This document shows, in pieces, positions 1 through 8,051 of a stretch of 53,451 nucleotides of DNA. The notes under the pieces are model-generated. The model worked only from the letters and a program-made list of their open reading frames with translations. It was not told the DNA's origin and ran no database searches. Position numbers and translations under genes: made by a program. This DNA comes from Planctomycetia bacterium (GTDB taxonomy: Bacteria > Planctomycetota > Planctomycetia > Pirellulales > Thermoguttaceae). Numbering within the stretch: the first letter of the stretch is position 1; every line of letters begins with the position of its first letter. The DNA is taken from the NCBI GenBank assembly GCA_030535245.1, contig JAUNBJ010000009.1, positions 1 through 53,451 of the forward strand, given 5' to 3'.

Positions 1-82
1 CGAAAAGCCGTAGTGTGCCGCCCGCACCCGGGCCGCTTCCAACCTCTGGGGAGGACCCCACTTCCCAAAACTTTTTAATAGA
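1..82. repeat. Truncated copy of the MITE-like intergenic repeat
   Basis: Bases 36-77 match, in reverse complement and with a few differences, the left half of the palindromic element at 3217-3406 (the stretch running from CTTCCAACCTCTGGGG to TTCCCAAAACTTTTT). The end carrying the terminal inverted repeat is missing here, and the copy is cut by the window start. It lies directly upstream of the toroid-protein gene and may supply part of its leader. Confidence 0.6.
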
Positions 83-92
83 ATACTTTGCC

Positions 93-1661
93 ATGACTGA
101 TTTTCCCGACATCCCCATCACCCCAACGGAGGACGAGGAACGCGACGACGATTCCTTTTTCTTGTCCAGCGTTGGTTTTTTGGCAAGTTTTTCGATACAC
201 CTGATCCTGCTTCTGGTGCTGGTGCTCTGGCGGTGGGAGGTGGTGTCGGTCGGGTTTGGAGGGATTGCGATCACGTCGGAGCTGGTGCAGGCACCGCTTT
301 CAGAAATGGAGACCTCCCCGGAAGAAGATTCGGTCGATATCGAAACCACTCCCGACCTATCGACGCCGAAAGAGGAGGTCGAGGAGGTCGTTGTTCCGGA
401 AGAACCCCCGACGCCCGACGTCCTTTTCCCGGACGAGCTGGACGTGGCACCGGAAGTTCCCGAAAGTGAAACCGGCACGCCATCCCCCACGGAAATCGGC
501 GACGAGGTGTACCGTACGGGCAACGAGGAACCCCGAATAGCAGCGGTGCTTCCCACGTCGGGGGGGTACGAGGGACGTACCGACGCGGCCCTTCGCGCCC
601 GGCTGATGAAAGACGGGGCGACCCTGGGCAGCGAGGATGCGGTGCGGCGTGGCCTGCACTGGATTTGCGCCCACCAGCAGGCGGACAAATCGATGAAAAA
701 GAGCCGTGGGAGCTGGAATTTCGACCTGCGGCGGGCACCGTACTGCACGTGTAAAAACTCTGGGGAAAGTCCATCCACCACCGGGGCGACGGCACTTGCC
801 CTTCTGGCGATGCTGGGGCACGGCAACACCCGGCAGGAAGGGGAATTTCAACAGTCGGTTCGCGAGGGGCTTTATTACCTGAGCACGCGGGCCATTCGCC
901 GTAAAGGGGTTCCTGGTCTGGACTTGCGGGAAGGGAGTATTTACGGGCACGCGTTGGCGACGCTGGCCCTGTGCGAGGCGTACGCGATGGAGAAACAAAA
1001 CGGGAAAGACGACGGCCTGAAACAGTTGGCCAAGGAAGCGTGCGCATGGATTTTCTGGGCACAAGACCCCGTGTCGGGCGGCTGGCGTTACGAACCCAAA
1101 GAAGCTGGCGACGTCACCGTCACGACCTGGATGATCATGGCGCTGAAAAGCGCGAAGGAATGCGGGATTGAGATTCCGTCCTATACACTCATCGGCGTCG
1201 AGCGGTTTTTGAACTCCGTGGCGTTGGACGACAATGCGCAATACTGCTATCAGCCGGGACGCGAACCGGAACCGTCCACCTGTGCCATTGGGCTGGTGGC
1301 CCGCATGTTCACCGGCGCCAAACAGGAAGCCCGTTTTCTGGATCGCGGCACGAAAAAGGTTTCCGAATGGGGCTACTCCGGAAGCGATCTGTACTACGAT
1401 TACTACGGTGCCCTGCTTTTGCGGCATTACGGCGGGGAGCGGTGGGAGCGATGGAATCCGGCCCTGCGTGACTACCTGATCGCCACGCAGTCGCTGTCCG
1501 GGCACGAGTCGGGAAGCTGGTACTTCGACGAGGAAAAGAAAGTCCACAACCGAACCGGCGGCCGCCTTTACACGACGGCACTGGCGACGATGATTCTGGA
1601 GGTTTACTACCGCTACATGCCGCTGTATCAGGATTTCGACTCCGACCTCATGCGTCCGTAG
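93..1661 (+). CDS. Membrane-anchored prenyltransferase/squalene-oxidase-repeat (alpha/alpha toroid) protein
   Basis: The protein has 522 residues. The ATG at 93 is preferred over an in-frame GTG at 15, because the extra residues would be encoded by repeat DNA. A short acidic N-terminus is followed by one transmembrane helix (about residues 22-46). An acidic, proline-rich linker runs to about 155, and the rest is an alpha/alpha-toroid domain with repeated AL-ALLAM, GHALATLALCEAYA and GGWRYEP-type segments, as in the terpenoid cyclase/prenyltransferase superfamily. Proteins of this layout are common in planctomycetes and their substrates are unknown. I see no DxDD cyclase motif, so a cyclase role should not be assumed. 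The topology suggests that the toroid lies outside the cytoplasmic membrane. A role in the periplasm is inference. Confidence 0.8.
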   Translation: MTDFPDIPITPTEDEERDDDSFFLSSVGFLASFSIHLILLLVLVLWRWEVVSVGFGGIAITSELVQAPLSEMETSPEEDSVDIETTPDLSTPKEEVEEVVVPEEPPTPDVLFPDELDVAPEVPESETGTPSPTEIGDEVYRTGNEEPRIAAVLPTSGGYEGRTDAALRARLMKDGATLGSEDAVRRGLHWICAHQQADKSMKKSRGSWNFDLRRAPYCTCKNSGESPSTTGATALALLAMLGHGNTRQEGEFQQSVREGLYYLSTRAIRRKGVPGLDLREGSIYGHALATLALCEAYAMEKQNGKDDGLKQLAKEACAWIFWAQDPVSGGWRYEPKEAGDVTVTTWMIMALKSAKECGIEIPSYTLIGVERFLNSVALDDNAQYCYQPGREPEPSTCAIGLVARMFTGAKQEARFLDRGTKKVSEWGYSGSDLYYDYYGALLLRHYGGERWERWNPALRDYLIATQSLSGHESGSWYFDEEKKVHNRTGGRLYTTALATMILEVYYRYMPLYQDFDSDLMRP

Positions 1662-1775
1662 CTCCGGAAGAATCGCATGGTCTTTTTATGGGTGCGTTCC
1701 AATCCGGGTTCCGAATTTCGACAAATGCGGCAAATTTGAAAACCAAGGAACCCTTGAACATTTTTTAAAACCCTG

Positions 1776-1803
1776 TTGATTTTCTCTGATTCTGGCGTAT
1801 AAT
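1776..1803 (+). promoter_or_regulatory. Sigma70-like promoter for the small membrane protein
   Basis: TTGATT (1776-1781) and TATAAT (1798-1803) are separated by 16 bases and lie just upstream of the ribosome binding site and start of the gene at 1836. Confidence 0.6.
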
Positions 1804-1835
1804 GATGAGAGAATAGAATGAAAGGAGGTTTGGAA

Positions 1836-2159
1836 ATGTTGCCGATTATAATTTACTCGTCTGCGGGGTGCGGTGCTATCCTACTGGCGATCCTTTGTCT
1901 GATGATGGTACATTGTCCGAAATGGTTCTGGTGCAGTGTGTTGATTCTTCTGTGCTTTTTGATATGTTCTCAATCCATCGTGCACACTCTATTGTTTGGA
2001 ACATTTATTATTCTTTTATTGGGGAGCATTTTTCTGTATGCCTGCAAGGTTACTGCCCGCGAACATGCCGCCTGGGAAGCCAACCAGAAGGAACGCTGCG
2101 AAGGGTACCATCCCAATAACGGCTGGGAATATATTGAAAATCCCGATACAGACCATTAG
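1836..2159 (+). CDS. Small membrane protein, function unknown
   Basis: The protein has 107 residues. The ATG at 1836 is chosen because a near-perfect AAAGGAGG (1821-1828) sits 7 bases upstream; an earlier in-frame ATG at 1818 would place this site inside the gene. The first two thirds are almost entirely hydrophobic, with two or three transmembrane helices (LLAILCLMMVHC, VLILLCFLICS, FGTFIILLLGSIFLYAC) and several cysteines. A hydrophilic tail follows, EHAAWEANQKERCEGYHPNN. I recognise no family. It has its own promoter and a terminator and seems to be a monocistronic unit. Confidence 0.65.
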   Translation: MLPIIIYSSAGCGAILLAILCLMMVHCPKWFWCSVLILLCFLICSQSIVHTLLFGTFIILLLGSIFLYACKVTAREHAAWEANQKERCEGYHPNNGWEYIENPDTDH

Positions 2160-2179
2160 GGATTTCAAAGGCCGACGCT

Positions 2180-2226
2180 AACCCCCCACTAAATTTGCAG
2201 GCATCCAAGCCGGGGGGGTTCTTTTC
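2180..2226 (+). terminator. Likely terminator after the small membrane gene
   Basis: AACCCCCC (2180-2187) pairs with GGGGGGGTT (2212-2220) and is followed by CTTTTC. The loop is long (24 bases), so the fold is plausible but not ideal. A TATAAT at 2241-2246 follows directly and could be the -10 element of the next gene. Confidence 0.5.
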
Positions 2227-2286
2227 GTGGGGGATTCCCGTATAATAAGGAGGCTGTTTCAATACACCCCATCAGGAGAACGAACC

Positions 2287-3165
2287 ATGAAACGACGTGA
2301 TTTTCTGAAAGTGACCGGAGCCGGACTGGCCGGGATTCCGGGGATTCTGGAGGCTCGAACCACGCTGTCCGCCGACCCGGTGGCCCTCACCCGCCTGACG
2401 CCGAACATCACCACCTCCCGTATCGGTATGGGAACGGGGGTTCACGGCTGGAACCGGCAGTCCAACCTCACCCGCATGGAGCGGGCCAAAGCGTTGGACC
2501 TCATCCGCTACAGTTACGACCGGGGAATCCGGTTCTTCGACATGGCCGACCTGTACGGAACGCATGGGCTGGTCGCCGAAGCACTGGCCGACAAACCTCG
2601 CGAAAGCTACGCTCTGGGAACCAAAATCTGGTGCCGGGAACGTGGGCTGCCCGAAGGGGAAGCCAATATCCCCACTGAAAAGCAGGTGGAACGGTTCCTG
2701 AAAGAGTTGAAAACAGACTACATCGATCTGGTACAGATTCACTGCATGAGCAGCGCGAAATGGCAGGACGAATACCGCCCCCACTTGGACGCCCTTGAAA
2801 ACGTCAAGCAAAAGGGGTGGATTCGTGCTCATGGCGTGTCGTGCCACACCCTTGCCGCAGCCCGCGCCGCCGCAGAAAGCCCCTGGGTGGACGCCCTGCA
2901 CATGCGGCTGAACACGGAGGGGCTGAAAATGGAAGGGGCGTGGGAAGACAACGTGGCCGTCGCCGAGCGGGCACAGCAAAACGGGAAAGGGGTGATCATC
3001 ATGAAAGTGCTGGGCGAAGGCACCATCAAAGACGCTTCAGGACGCCGCAAATCAACCCAGGCCGTGGCCCGACTGTCGGCGGTGGATGTCATGATCGTCG
3101 GCTTTGAGGAACGTTCCCACGTCGATGAATTCCTGACCAACGTCGCCGACGCCGCGAAAGCGTAA
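2287..3165 (+). CDS. Tat-exported aldo/keto reductase
   Basis: The protein has 292 residues. The ATG at 2287 is set by AGGAG at 2274-2278 and by the twin-arginine signal MKRRDFLKVTGAGLAG that it creates. The body is an aldo/keto reductase TIM barrel. FFDMADLYG supplies the usual Asp and Tyr, LGTKIW the Lys, and VQIHCMS the His of the AKR catalytic tetrad. The C-terminal part with VIIMKVLGEG and VIVGFEERSHVDEF fits the family, and the length is close to normal. Tat-targeted AKRs are frequent in planctomycetes, where they are thought to act on sugars or related carbonyls in the periplasm. The substrate here is unknown. A TATAAT at 2241-2246 is the likely -10 element. Confidence 0.85.
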   Translation: MKRRDFLKVTGAGLAGIPGILEARTTLSADPVALTRLTPNITTSRIGMGTGVHGWNRQSNLTRMERAKALDLIRYSYDRGIRFFDMADLYGTHGLVAEALADKPRESYALGTKIWCRERGLPEGEANIPTEKQVERFLKELKTDYIDLVQIHCMSSAKWQDEYRPHLDALENVKQKGWIRAHGVSCHTLAAARAAAESPWVDALHMRLNTEGLKMEGAWEDNVAVAERAQQNGKGVIIMKVLGEGTIKDASGRRKSTQAVARLSAVDVMIVGFEERSHVDEFLTNVADAAKA

Positions 3166-3197
3166 CGGGGTGGGGAGCATACGACTGTTTTGTCACG

Positions 3198-3424
3198 AAA
3201 AATAAATATTAATAAAAGCGAACGCAGTGAGCGTAGTAAAAAGTTTTGGGAGGTGGGTTCCCCCAGAGGTTGGAAGCGTGATAGAATTAAGGGAGGCCAG
3301 AAGCGTCAGCGCCTGCCTCCCGGATTTTTGGCAACCGGCGGCAGCCGTAGTCGCTCCCGGTCGTACCGGGCTTCAAAAAACTTTTCGTGCGCTCACTACG
3401 TTCGCTATGTTATTAGTGTCTATT
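3198..3424. repeat. Palindromic MITE-like element with terminal inverted repeats
   Basis: This fills most of the 309-base gene-free stretch. The core, 3217-3406, begins AGCGAACGCAGTGAGCG and ends with its inverted counterpart CGCTCACTACGTTCGCT (one mismatch in 17). Imperfect inverted symmetry continues into the AT-rich flanks, giving arms of about 36 bases. Bases 3343-3370 reappear exactly, inverted, at 14414-14441, and the left half reappears at 1-82. I see no coding potential beyond a chance reading frame. Confidence 0.75.
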
Positions 3425-3474
3425 TTCTTTTTGTACTATTTATAACATGGATGCAACAGTAGTAAAAAGTTTTG

Positions 3475-3912
3475 CTATTTACAACATGAACGAAGCACTA
3501 CGTCACGCAGCGAACCGTCTCGGATGGCTCCCTCCAGTTCCTCCAGCGTTTCGTAATTCCGCGTGCCCAAAAACCGCACCACCCAGTTCGACGTCATCGG
3601 ACTGACCGTGACCACAACGGCCCCATGCTTCCACCCCTCCCAAATTTCAATCGCCGTCCCCATCGACGCTTCCGGCAAAAACGCGATAATGACATCCATT
3701 TCGCCGCAAAGTGCGTTGTGCCCCAGAAAAACTTTTTTCCCCTCCTCGTCCGTGTAATGTAACGACGTGGGATGATTCGCGAACGGGTCGTAAACCTCGA
3801 CGTCGGGAAAATGTTCGTTCAAAATCTTCGTTAGACGCTCGCGATAATCCTGCGGATACAACGATGCGGATTGCCGTGAGCCTTGCATGATTCCAGCCAA
3901 AAAAATACGCAT
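3475..3912 (-). CDS. Nucleoside 2-deoxyribosyltransferase-like protein
   Basis: The protein has 145 residues and starts MRIFLAGIMQGS. The ATG at 3912 lies 5 bases after the FHA gene stop, with a GGAG inside the end of that gene. The pattern IFLAGIMQGS at the N-terminus, an Arg-rich helix, VYDPFANHP, and then MDVIIAFLPEASMGTAIEIW is characteristic of the nucleoside 2-deoxyribosyltransferase-like fold. The Glu in PEASMGTAIE is the expected catalytic region. Relatives either swap bases on nucleosides or are uncharacterised. The last gene of the lut-SUMF1-FHA operon, it may be functionally unrelated to lactate use. Confidence is fair for the fold and low for the reaction. Confidence 0.65.
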   Translation of the reverse strand: MRIFLAGIMQGSRQSASLYPQDYRERLTKILNEHFPDVEVYDPFANHPTSLHYTDEEGKKVFLGHNALCGEMDVIIAFLPEASMGTAIEIWEGWKHGAVVVTVSPMTSNWVVRFLGTRNYETLEELEGAIRDGSLRDVVLRSCCK

Positions 3913-3917
3913 GGGGG

Positions 3918-4604
3918 TTACTCTCCAGGGTTGGTAAGCGTGGTGCAATATTCCGTGATTCGCGAGTACAAATCCAACATACATTGCCAGTCCTCGACAC
4001 TCCACGTGATACGACCGGTGATTTTCTGCGGGTCGGCAGACTCCACCAAAAATCGGAGCCGAAGCTGAACGTACAAAAGCAGATCCGCCAAATCGGCCGC
4101 CTGCCCCGGCGTCAGATTTTCCGGCAGATTCGGCGGCATAAGCGCATGCAGCCGCGTCAATATCCCCGACACGTCGTCGCCCAAAAATGCCACTTCCCGA
4201 ACCAGCGACGGCGGCAATTCCTGCTCGGAATTTTCATCCGTAATGAATCGCCGCCCTGCCCCGACCTGCCCGGTTTCGCTCAACAACGTCAGCCGTTCCT
4301 GAATCTCCTGCCGCGTCCCGGCCAGAATCAGCGTCTGCCCCACCGCAATCAAATCCCCCGGATACAACACCCCCAGCCAAATGCTCTGCCCGTTGAGCTT
4401 CGTTCCGTTCGTACTCTCCACATCCGTCAGGAGAACCTTTCCATGATCCTCCTGAATCCGGCAGTGATACCGGCTCACCCGTTCGTCCGAAAGAGGGATC
4501 GTATTCTGAGGCTCCCGTCCGATACTGGCAGGCAGCGGAATGTCGTGATACTCCCGCCCCTTGTCCGGACCATCCAATATACGCAGCGTTATCTTCGTCG
4601 TCAT
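3918..4604 (-). CDS. FHA-domain protein
   Basis: The protein has 228 residues. The N-terminal 95 or so residues are a forkhead-associated domain. SIGREPQNTIPLSDERVSRYHC contains the GR, the S and the H that surround the phosphothreonine pocket, and LTDVESTNGTKLNG is the conserved S-TNGT-NG strand. The rest is helical with no recognised domain. The ATG overlaps the stop of the SUMF1-like gene by four bases (ATGA), so the two are translationally coupled. FHA domains bind phosphothreonine on partners of Ser/Thr kinases; no kinase is in the window. The partner is unknown. Confidence 0.85.
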   Translation of the reverse strand: MTTKITLRILDGPDKGREYHDIPLPASIGREPQNTIPLSDERVSRYHCRIQEDHGKVLLTDVESTNGTKLNGQSIWLGVLYPGDLIAVGQTLILAGTRQEIQERLTLLSETGQVGAGRRFITDENSEQELPPSLVREVAFLGDDVSGILTRLHALMPPNLPENLTPGQAADLADLLLYVQLRLRFLVESADPQKITGRITWSVEDWQCMLDLYSRITEYCTTLTNPGE

Positions 4605-5896
4605 TCTTCCGCCGTTTGCTCCTCTTTCGCCATCGTCTCAGGTTCCTTCTCCCCTTCCGGAGGAAATTCCAGTACCAGTCGCATCCCCAACGTCACGTGG
4701 CGACAACCGGGCGGGTTGCTGCCGCGGGCGGCACTGCGGGCGTATCGGAAACTGCTGTTCCACGAACCGCCACGATAAACCCGCAACGCCCCCGCTTCTG
4801 GCCCCTTCGGATTTTTAGCCACGGCCACGCTCGTGTCGTACGGGGCGTAAACGTCGCGGCACCATTCCCAAACGTTCCCCAGCATGTCGTAAATTCCCCA
4901 ATCGTTCGGCAAAAACTGCTTCCCCGGCGATGTGTACAGGAACGGCCCTTCTCCCGGCAACGTCCACGGAAGCTGCTCCATGCCAGGGTACTTGTTCCGC
5001 TTTTGAGCCAACCCCTCGTCCCGAAGATTGGCATACTCGCTCAGTTTTCCTTTTTCGTTCGTCACCCCATACGTACACGACTGGCCACTGCGACACGCAT
5101 ATTCCCACTGCGATTCGGTAGGCAGATTCGCGGACAACGGCGCCTTTTTTCCCCCCGCCTTCTCCGAAAGGCGACCGTTCAGCCACTCGCAAAACGCCTG
5201 CGCGTCCCGCCACGATACGTTCACCACCGGAAAATCCGCCCGCTGACGGAAACCAACCGCTTTCCAATGGTATTCCTTCGCCGGGCCACGGATCTCTCCC
5301 GTCTTGTAATCCACCATGAATCCCCCGCTTTTTTCCGCGTCGGTAACGTACGACGTCGCTTTCACAAACTGCGAAAACATCTCCACCGTCACCTCCGTTT
5401 CCAACATCCAGAACCCCTCGGAAAACTCCACCTCGTGCGGCACTTCCCCCACCTTGCGGAACGGTTCCTGCCGGGGACTGCCCATCGTGAATTTTCCCGC
5501 AGGACACCACCGGAACGGGTACGTCACCCCGTCGATTTCCAATGCCGCCCGCTCCCCCGCTTCGCTCCCACGCAGCGGAAATCCAAAATCCACCTCCGCC
5601 GCGTCGTCTGTGGTGTCGTTCGGCGTCTCCTCCGACGTTTCCTCCTCCGAATCTGAGCCAAACGAAAATCCGCTATCCTCCACGCTTGTGTCCGAAGGCT
5701 CCGCGTCCCCCTCCGCCGCCGGGAAAGAGAATCCCCCCTCCTCATCTTCCGAATCGTCGCTCTGGGAATCGTCGTCCCCCAGACTGAAGGAAAAATCGGC
5801 ATCTTCCGCCACTTCCTCGTCTTGCGCCATTACCAAAATCCCCGGCACGGCCAGCCAGAATCCCAAACACAACACACAACAGGGCAAACCACGCAT
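4601..5896 (-). CDS. Secreted SUMF1 / formylglycine-generating-enzyme-like protein
   Basis: The protein has 431 residues. A signal peptide (about residues 1-24, ending VMAQ) precedes a roughly 110-residue acidic, Ser-rich, low-complexity segment, then a C-terminal SUMF1 domain. Family marks are FRWCPAGKFTMGS, TEVTVEMFSQF, PVVNVSWRDAQAFCEWLN, LPTESQWEYACRSG, DMLGNVWEWCRD, YRGGSWNSS and GMRLVLE. True formylglycine-generating enzymes use a Cys pair near the C-terminus. I could not confirm this pair here, so a structural or ligand-binding role is as likely as sulfatase activation. AAGGAG lies 7 bases upstream of the ATG and overlaps the lutC stop (10-base gap). No sulfatase is present in the window. 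Confidence 0.82.
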   Translation of the reverse strand: MRGLPCCVLCLGFWLAVPGILVMAQDEEVAEDADFSFSLGDDDSQSDDSEDEEGGFSFPAAEGDAEPSDTSVEDSGFSFGSDSEEETSEETPNDTTDDAAEVDFGFPLRGSEAGERAALEIDGVTYPFRWCPAGKFTMGSPRQEPFRKVGEVPHEVEFSEGFWMLETEVTVEMFSQFVKATSYVTDAEKSGGFMVDYKTGEIRGPAKEYHWKAVGFRQRADFPVVNVSWRDAQAFCEWLNGRLSEKAGGKKAPLSANLPTESQWEYACRSGQSCTYGVTNEKGKLSEYANLRDEGLAQKRNKYPGMEQLPWTLPGEGPFLYTSPGKQFLPNDWGIYDMLGNVWEWCRDVYAPYDTSVAVAKNPKGPEAGALRVYRGGSWNSSFRYARSAARGSNPPGCRHVTLGMRLVLEFPPEGEKEPETMAKEEQTAEE

Positions 5897-5906
5897 TCGT
5901 TTCTCC

Positions 5907-6569
5907 TTACTCTTTTTCCAGCAACAGGACGATCACCCGTTTGGGGCCATGAACGCCAAGGATGGAAACCTTCTCGATGTCCGCCGTTCGGCTGGGGCCG
6001 GTTATCAGAACATACTCCCCACGCAGGGATGGGTCGCGAACCGTGTCGGCAATCTCCTGCCACGCGGCGGGAAGGTGCTCCCGAAGCTGCGACCCCTTCG
6101 CCACCACCACGCAGACCGGCGGCAGATAACAGTTCAACCGCTCGTGCGCCGTACGATTGCACATCACCGCCGAACCGGTGTCGGCCAACAGCAACTGCGG
6201 AAAGACCACGCTGACCGGAATCTCCGACAGCCTCCGCTTGTCCGTTTCCCCGTTCGCCTCGCCAAAATAGGGATTCGGCAACGCCACCACCTCGTGAAAC
6301 AACGGCACGTCCACCGAGCTGACCCCGTTCCAGCCGTTTTCCCTCGCCAGCTGCGTGAACACCGTCGCCGCTTCCTGCGCGTTTTCCACGACAAAACAGT
6401 CCCCCGACAACTTCTTCAACTCCTCGGAAAATTGCCGGGCCATCGCTTCCTGCGACGGGTGCTGCCGCGCCAGAATCTCCGGCACGGCAGGCGCAGAATG
6501 CGAACGCCGTATTTCCGGATTGGAAAGCTCCTGCCGAAGTTTTTGCAAAATTTTATCACGTGTATTCAT
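5907..6569 (-). CDS. lutC: LutC-like lactate utilisation protein
   Basis: The protein has 220 residues and starts MNTRDKILQKLR at the ATG at 6569; longer in-frame extensions run back into lutB and lack family similarity. The C-terminal half has the LUD-domain pattern: LLADTGSAVMCNR, LPPVCVVVAK, and EYVLITGPSRTADIEKVSILGVHGPKRVIVLLL. LutC is the third component of the LutABC complex that oxidises L-lactate to pyruvate in Bacillus subtilis. It lies 59 bases downstream of lutB and in the family's standard order. Confidence 0.88.
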   Translation of the reverse strand: MNTRDKILQKLRQELSNPEIRRSHSAPAVPEILARQHPSQEAMARQFSEELKKLSGDCFVVENAQEAATVFTQLARENGWNGVSSVDVPLFHEVVALPNPYFGEANGETDKRRLSEIPVSVVFPQLLLADTGSAVMCNRTAHERLNCYLPPVCVVVAKGSQLREHLPAAWQEIADTVRDPSLRGEYVLITGPSRTADIEKVSILGVHGPKRVIVLLLEKE

Positions 6570-6628
6570 CTGGTCGCCCAATCTCCTGAATGCTCTCTTT
6601 CTTCCTGGCCCCTGCGCAGCACATGGCC

Positions 6629-8038
6629 CTATTTTTGCTTTTGCCTGGCCCGCCACCACTGTCGAAACGACCGCTTCGCCGGCCTGGGAATCGTCCGCCC
6701 CTGCGTCCATGCCCCCAACTCCAAAATATGGAACGGTCTGGGGAGAAATTTCGCCCCCCACGCCCCCCATCGAACGGCATACATGAACCACGCGTACCGG
6801 AACCCGCTCGTGCAGGCAAAATTCCACGTTTTCCACAAAATCGCCTGATACCAGCTTTGCATCGGGGAACGGGTCTGCGTCGATTGGTTCCGCAAATGCA
6901 CCAACTGCTCCGGGATCGCCACCTTCACCGGACAGACCTGAGCACACTTCTCACACAACGACGACGCAAACGGCAGTTTCCCCGCTTTTTCCATCCCGAC
7001 AAGGTGCGGGTTGAGGATTTCGCCAATCGGCCCCGGATAGATCCAGCCGTACGCCCACCCACCAACACGATGATACACCGGACAGGCGTTCATGCACGCC
7101 CCACACCGAACGCAGTACAGCGTCGAGAACGTCGCCGGATCGGCCAGCACGTTCGTTCGTCCGTTGTCAATCAACACGACGTACATCTTGCGTCCCTCGG
7201 TCGGGCCGTTGAACAGGTGCGTGTAGGTCGTCAGTTTCTGGTCGGTAGCACTTCGCGGCAGCACGTGCAGGAACTGCGGCAGATAATCAATGCTCGGAAT
7301 CACCTTCTCGATCCCCATGATCGCCACATGAACCGGCGGCGTGGAGGTGGAAAGCCCGGCGTTCCCCTCGTTTTCAATCACCACAAACGACCCGGTATCC
7401 GCAATCCCGAAATTCACCCCCGAAACCCCCATGTCGGCGGTCAGGAAATGCTCCCGCAGGTGCTTCCTTGCCATGGCGGTCAGCTCCCCATGCACGGCGG
7501 TATACGGTTCTTTCAATTCCTTTTCAAACAAACGCCCGATCTCCTCTGCCGTCAGGTGCAACGCCGGAACCACCGTGTGCGTCGGACGCTGATGGGCAAG
7601 CTGTAGGATAAATTCGCCCAAATCCGTCTCAATCGGCGTAATGCCGTTTTTCTCGAACGCCGGATCCAGTTGAATCTCCTCGGAAACAAGCGACTTCGAC
7701 TTCACGACCTTCTTCACGCCATGCTTTTTCGCGATTTCCAGAATCAGCCGATTCGCTTCCCTGGCATCCTCGGCCCACAAAACCTCGATTCCTTTGGCGA
7801 TCAGGTTTTTCTCGAACTCCACCAGCAGTTTGTCCAGATTTTCCACACCATACTTCTTAATGGCATGGGCATCGTCCCGCCAGGTCTGGAAATTGGGATT
7901 TCGCTTCAGCATTTCCGCGTACGCCGCCGTAGAACGCTTCGCCGCCAGTGCCGTCGCCGGGGAACCCCCACAGACGCACAGGTCGTGCATTTCGTTCGAC
8001 TGAAACGGAAAACCGTTCTGTTCAATATAATCTGACAT
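6629..8038 (-). CDS. lutB: LutB-like iron-sulfur lactate utilisation protein
   Basis: The protein has 469 residues, as expected for LutB. The N-terminal LUD domain includes GVKKVVKSKSLVSEEI and GVSGVNFGIADTGSFVVIENEGN. Two 4Fe-4S motifs follow at about residues 308 and 361: CVRCGACMNACPVY and CEKCAQVCPVKV. A C-terminal domain with FRYAWFMYAVRW closes the protein. It sits between lutA and lutC in the canonical order. It probably carries electrons during L-lactate oxidation on the cytoplasmic side of the membrane. The upstream gene lutA ends 13 bases away. Confidence 0.92.
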   Translation of the reverse strand: MSDYIEQNGFPFQSNEMHDLCVCGGSPATALAAKRSTAAYAEMLKRNPNFQTWRDDAHAIKKYGVENLDKLLVEFEKNLIAKGIEVLWAEDAREANRLILEIAKKHGVKKVVKSKSLVSEEIQLDPAFEKNGITPIETDLGEFILQLAHQRPTHTVVPALHLTAEEIGRLFEKELKEPYTAVHGELTAMARKHLREHFLTADMGVSGVNFGIADTGSFVVIENEGNAGLSTSTPPVHVAIMGIEKVIPSIDYLPQFLHVLPRSATDQKLTTYTHLFNGPTEGRKMYVVLIDNGRTNVLADPATFSTLYCVRCGACMNACPVYHRVGGWAYGWIYPGPIGEILNPHLVGMEKAGKLPFASSLCEKCAQVCPVKVAIPEQLVHLRNQSTQTRSPMQSWYQAILWKTWNFACTSGFRYAWFMYAVRWGAWGAKFLPRPFHILELGAWTQGRTIPRPAKRSFRQWWRARQKQK

Positions 8039-8051
8039 GATTTTATCCCCT

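Noticed and set aside
357..1547. Long open frame on the minus strand opposite the toroid-protein gene
   Set aside because: It is antisense to a well-supported gene. It is rich in Arg, Pro and His as expected for a shadow of GC-rich coding DNA, and it has no motif or start signal.
3190..3462. Open frame within the intergenic repeat
   Set aside because: The sequence is a palindromic repeat present in other intergenic regions; no family or proper start is visible.
5316..6848. Plus-strand open frame of 510 codons across the SUMF1-like and lutC genes
   Set aside because: It overlaps two genes with clear family motifs on the other strand, and its translation is low-complexity.
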